Both the position numbers and the translations under genes were made by a program. Positions 4,304 through 6,701 of a stretch of DNA of 6,701 bases are shown piece after piece (the stretch's first letter is position 1; each line of letters starts with the position of its first letter). Source of the DNA: JAXLVB01 sp044228045 (GTDB lineage: Bacteria; Bacteroidota; Bacteroidia; Cytophagales; Spirosomataceae); assembly GCA_044228045.1 (NCBI GenBank), contig JBGAVQ010000308.1:1-6701 (forward strand), in the 5' to 3' direction. The notes beneath the pieces were generated by a model. The model did not search any database and had not been told where the DNA came from. It saw only the letters and a program-made list of their open reading frames with translations.

Positions 4304-6701
4304 GAAACTATTTAAACCAATTTTTACACTTTTGATGCTGGTAGGAGCAATGGCTCAACTATATGCTCAAGCACAAAAAGGAAGCGTTTTCGGTAGGGTA
4401 GTGGGTTCTAAACAAGAGGCATTAGCCGGAGTAGTAGTGAAAGAAAAAGGAGCAACCCAAAGCACACTAACCAATGAGCGTGGTTATTTTGAGCTTAGTA
4501 ACCTTTTGCCTAAAGAAACTACGCTCGAATTTATTTACCTGGGGTACGAAACCTTGCAAAAAATAGTACTTGTAGAAGCTAATGTTCAAACAAAACTTAC
4601 TATTGTACTCAAGCAGGTAAGCCGTGAGTTGAATGAGGTTAATGTGAAAGAAAATCGCTTGATTTCAGAAATAGACCGCTTGCCTACTATTCAAGGTACG
4701 TTGTTGGTAAATGGCAAAAAAAATGAGGTAATATCAGTGTCAAATCTGGATGCTAATATTGCTGAAAAAACGCCCCGACAATTGTTTTCTAAAGTGCCAG
4801 GTGTGTTTGTGTATGACATGGATGGCTCTGGTAATCAGGTTAATATCTCTACTCGTGGACTTGACCCGCATCGGGGTTGGGAGTTTAACCTTCGCAAAGA
4901 CGGCATCATTACCAACTCTGATATGTACGGCTATCCAGCCAGCCATTATAGTATGCCTATGGAATCTATTGAAAAAATTGAGTTGATTCGAGGAACAGGT
5001 TCTTTGCAATATGGGGCTCAGTTTGGTGGAATGCTCAACTATGTGACCAAGTCTGCTGACACAGCTCGAGCATTTGGTTTTGAAAGTATCAACTCAGTTG
5101 GCTCGTTTGGGTTGCTTAGTAGCTTCAACGCCATTGGTGGCAAGGTAGGAAAACTGACCTATTATGCTTATTACAGCAAACGCCATTCAGACGGTTATCG
5201 CCAAAATAGCCAAAGCGATGCCGAAGCACAGTCGGTTCGCTTGGGCTACCAATTCAATAGAAATGTGGCACTTACGGCAGATTTTTCTCGCTCTAAGTAC
5301 CTCTATCACATCCCTGGGCCGCTCACTGATAGTATGTTCTATGCTAATCCTCGGCAGGCTACTCGTTCACGCAACTATTTCAGCCCCGATATTTATATCC
5401 CTTCGTTAACTCTTGACTGGCGACTGGGTGTCCGCACACAACTCCAAACCAAAGTTTCGGCGGTATTGGGTTCACGCAACAGTGTTTTGTTTGATAAGCT
5501 GGCAACTGTTGTAGATAAAATTGATGCCACTACGCTCAATTATGCTGCTCGACAAGTGGACATTGACAATTTTAACTCTTATACTGCCGAGTTACGGTTC
5601 TTGCATTATTATCAATTGTTCAATCAAACTTCTGTTTTACTTGGTGGTTTTCAACTAATCAACAACGACCTCCATCGCCGACAGTTGGGGGTGGGCACTA
5701 CTGGTACAAACTATGACCTCAACATTACGGGCAATTGGGGGCGAAATTTGCATTTCAAAACACACAATGTGGCTATTTTTGTAGAAAATAGTTTCCGCCT
5801 TAGCCCTCGACTTTCTGTGAATCCCGGCGTGCGGTTTGAAGCTGGGGGGTCGGCCATGTCTGGCAGTATTAGTTACTACAATCCCGGTGATTTGCCAGCC
5901 ACCATCAAGCATTCTTTTCCGTTGTTAGGGGTTAATTTTAACTATCAACTCACTCAAAACCAGCAATTTTATGGTGGTTGGTCGCAAGCATATCGGCCTG
6001 TCATTTTTAAGGATATTATTCCTGCAAGTACCTATGAGCGAGTGGATAAGAACTTGAAAGATGCCTTTGGATATAATCTTGAAGTTGGTTATCGAGGCTC
6101 GTTAGACAGACTCAAATGGGACGTAAGTGCGTTTGCTGTTCAGTACAACAACCGCATGGGTACACTCTCGCAAACAGACGCAGCAGGTACTTATATCTAT
6201 CGTACCAATATTGGCAATTCGCTAACCAAAGGCATCGAGTTGTTTGTAGAAGCTGGCTTTCGGTTAGCTTCACAGGTGCGTTTATCGGTGTTTACTTCTA
6301 CAGCCTATATGGACGGTCGTTACAAAAATGCCCAAGTGCGAGTAAATCAAGAAAATGTAAATGTGAGTGGCAACCATGTAGAAAGTGTGCCAGAATGGAT
6401 TTCTCGCAACGGCGTAAATCTCAAATACACACGCCTGAGTGCTTCGGTACTATACAGCTACACGGCACAAAGTTATGCAGATGCCCTAAACACCATAAAA
6501 CCCTCAGCAACGGGTGCAGTTGGCTTAGTGCCAGCTTATGGTTTGTTAGATTTCAACACAACCTATTATGTGTCCAAAAGTTTGCTCATCAAGTTAAATC
6601 TAAATAATTTAACTGATAACCAATACTTTACCAAGAGGCCAATGTTTTATCCAGGGCCTGGTGTATGGGCCTCTGATGGGCGTTCGGCAGTGCTTACTGT
6701 C
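4302..6701 (+). CDS. FecA-like TonB-dependent outer-membrane receptor (nearly complete, 3' end missing)
   Basis: The frame runs 800 codons to the window edge without a stop. The signal peptide MKLFKPIFTLLMLVGAMAQL has a likely cleavage near residue 22-24 and supports ATG 4302. Residues about 27-106 form a carboxypeptidase-regulatory-like beta-sandwich (VFGRVVG, LTNERGYFELSNLLP, LGYE). A TonB-box-like ELNEVNV follows at 109-115. The plug covers about 148-250, with TPRQLFSKVPGVFVYD, TRGLDPHRG at 184-192 and RGTGSLQYGAQFGG from 230. The rest is the beta-barrel, ending with LNLNNLTDNQYFTKRPMFYP and GRSAVLTV. That ending is typical of these receptors, so only a handful of residues are likely missing. 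The plug wording matches Bacteroidota receptors annotated as Fe(3+)-dicitrate/FecA-like, so ferric-siderophore or citrate uptake powered by TonB is the best guess; the ligand cannot be read from sequence. No SusD-like partner gene is visible. The frame stays open upstream to an ATG at 4137, but that start would bury the signal peptide. Confidence 0.9.
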   Translation, partial: MKLFKPIFTLLMLVGAMAQLYAQAQKGSVFGRVVGSKQEALAGVVVKEKGATQSTLTNERGYFELSNLLPKETTLEFIYLGYETLQKIVLVEANVQTKLTIVLKQVSRELNEVNVKENRLISEIDRLPTIQGTLLVNGKKNEVISVSNLDANIAEKTPRQLFSKVPGVFVYDMDGSGNQVNISTRGLDPHRGWEFNLRKDGIITNSDMYGYPASHYSMPMESIEKIELIRGTGSLQYGAQFGGMLNYVTKSADTARAFGFESINSVGSFGLLSSFNAIGGKVGKLTYYAYYSKRHSDGYRQNSQSDAEAQSVRLGYQFNRNVALTADFSRSKYLYHIPGPLTDSMFYANPRQATRSRNYFSPDIYIPSLTLDWRLGVRTQLQTKVSAVLGSRNSVLFDKLATVVDKIDATTLNYAARQVDIDNFNSYTAELRFLHYYQLFNQTSVLLGGFQLINNDLHRRQLGVGTTGTNYDLNITGNWGRNLHFKTHNVAIFVENSFRLSPRLSVNPGVRFEAGGSAMSGSISYYNPGDLPATIKHSFPLLGVNFNYQLTQNQQFYGGWSQAYRPVIFKDIIPASTYERVDKNLKDAFGYNLEVGYRGSLDRLKWDVSAFAVQYNNRMGTLSQTDAAGTYIYRTNIGNSLTKGIELFVEAGFRLASQVRLSVFTSTAYMDGRYKNAQVRVNQENVNVSGNHVESVPEWISRNGVNLKYTRLSASVLYSYTAQSYADALNTIKPSATGAVGLVPAYGLLDFNTTYYVSKSLLIKLNLNNLTDNQYFTKRPMFYPGPGVWASDGRSAVLTV

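Noticed and set aside
4740..5009. Opposite-strand and alternative-frame ORFs over the receptor plug region
   Set aside because: They lie entirely within a convincing coding frame and have no recognisable protein features.
6116..6607. Overlapping 163-codon frame inside the receptor gene
   Set aside because: It is a shadow of the beta-barrel coding frame, Cys/Arg/Ser-rich with no domain-like pattern.

Overview
The window looks like chromosomal DNA from a member of the Bacteroidota, probably a Cytophagales-type or related aerobic environmental bacterium. Three things point there: a TonB-dependent receptor with an N-terminal carboxypeptidase-regulatory-like domain, lipoproteins with acidic or Gln-rich residues after the lipobox cysteine, and A/T-rich leaders without clear Shine-Dalgarno sites. 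Every supported gene is on the + strand. Most open frames on the other strand, and in the other frames, are shadows of these genes.

Layout. (1) 1-282 is the C-terminal end of a gamma-class carbonic anhydrase-like left-handed beta-helix protein, cut by the window edge. (2) 421-1818 and 1935-3311 are two tandem, diverged copies of a vanadium-dependent haloperoxidase-like (PAP2 superfamily) lipoprotein. The second is intact and has every recognisable vanadate-site residue. The first is interrupted by an in-frame TAA at 1687-1689. After that stop the same frame continues for 42 codons and still matches the paralogue's C-terminus, including the Arg and His of the third active-site motif. It is therefore a nonsense-interrupted gene, or a sequencing error. 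Both copies are preceded by a nearly identical 20-bp sequence (18 of 20 bases) at similar distances from the ATG. A strong intrinsic terminator (3348-3391) closes this block. (3) 3497-4063 encodes a small membrane-anchored or exported protein of unknown function, probably starting at TTG. (4) After a 238-bp gap rich in inverted repeats, a FecA-like TonB-dependent outer-membrane receptor starts at 4302. It runs off the window's right edge only a few residues before its expected end.

How the parts relate. The two haloperoxidase-like genes form a duplicated unit that is probably expressed separately from its neighbours. The small protein and the receptor form a likely iron or siderophore uptake locus, judged from the receptor family. 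I see no mobile element, CRISPR array, tRNA or rRNA, and no clearly new multi-gene system. The most notable item is the nonsense-interrupted haloperoxidase copy beside its intact twin; the next is the shared upstream element.
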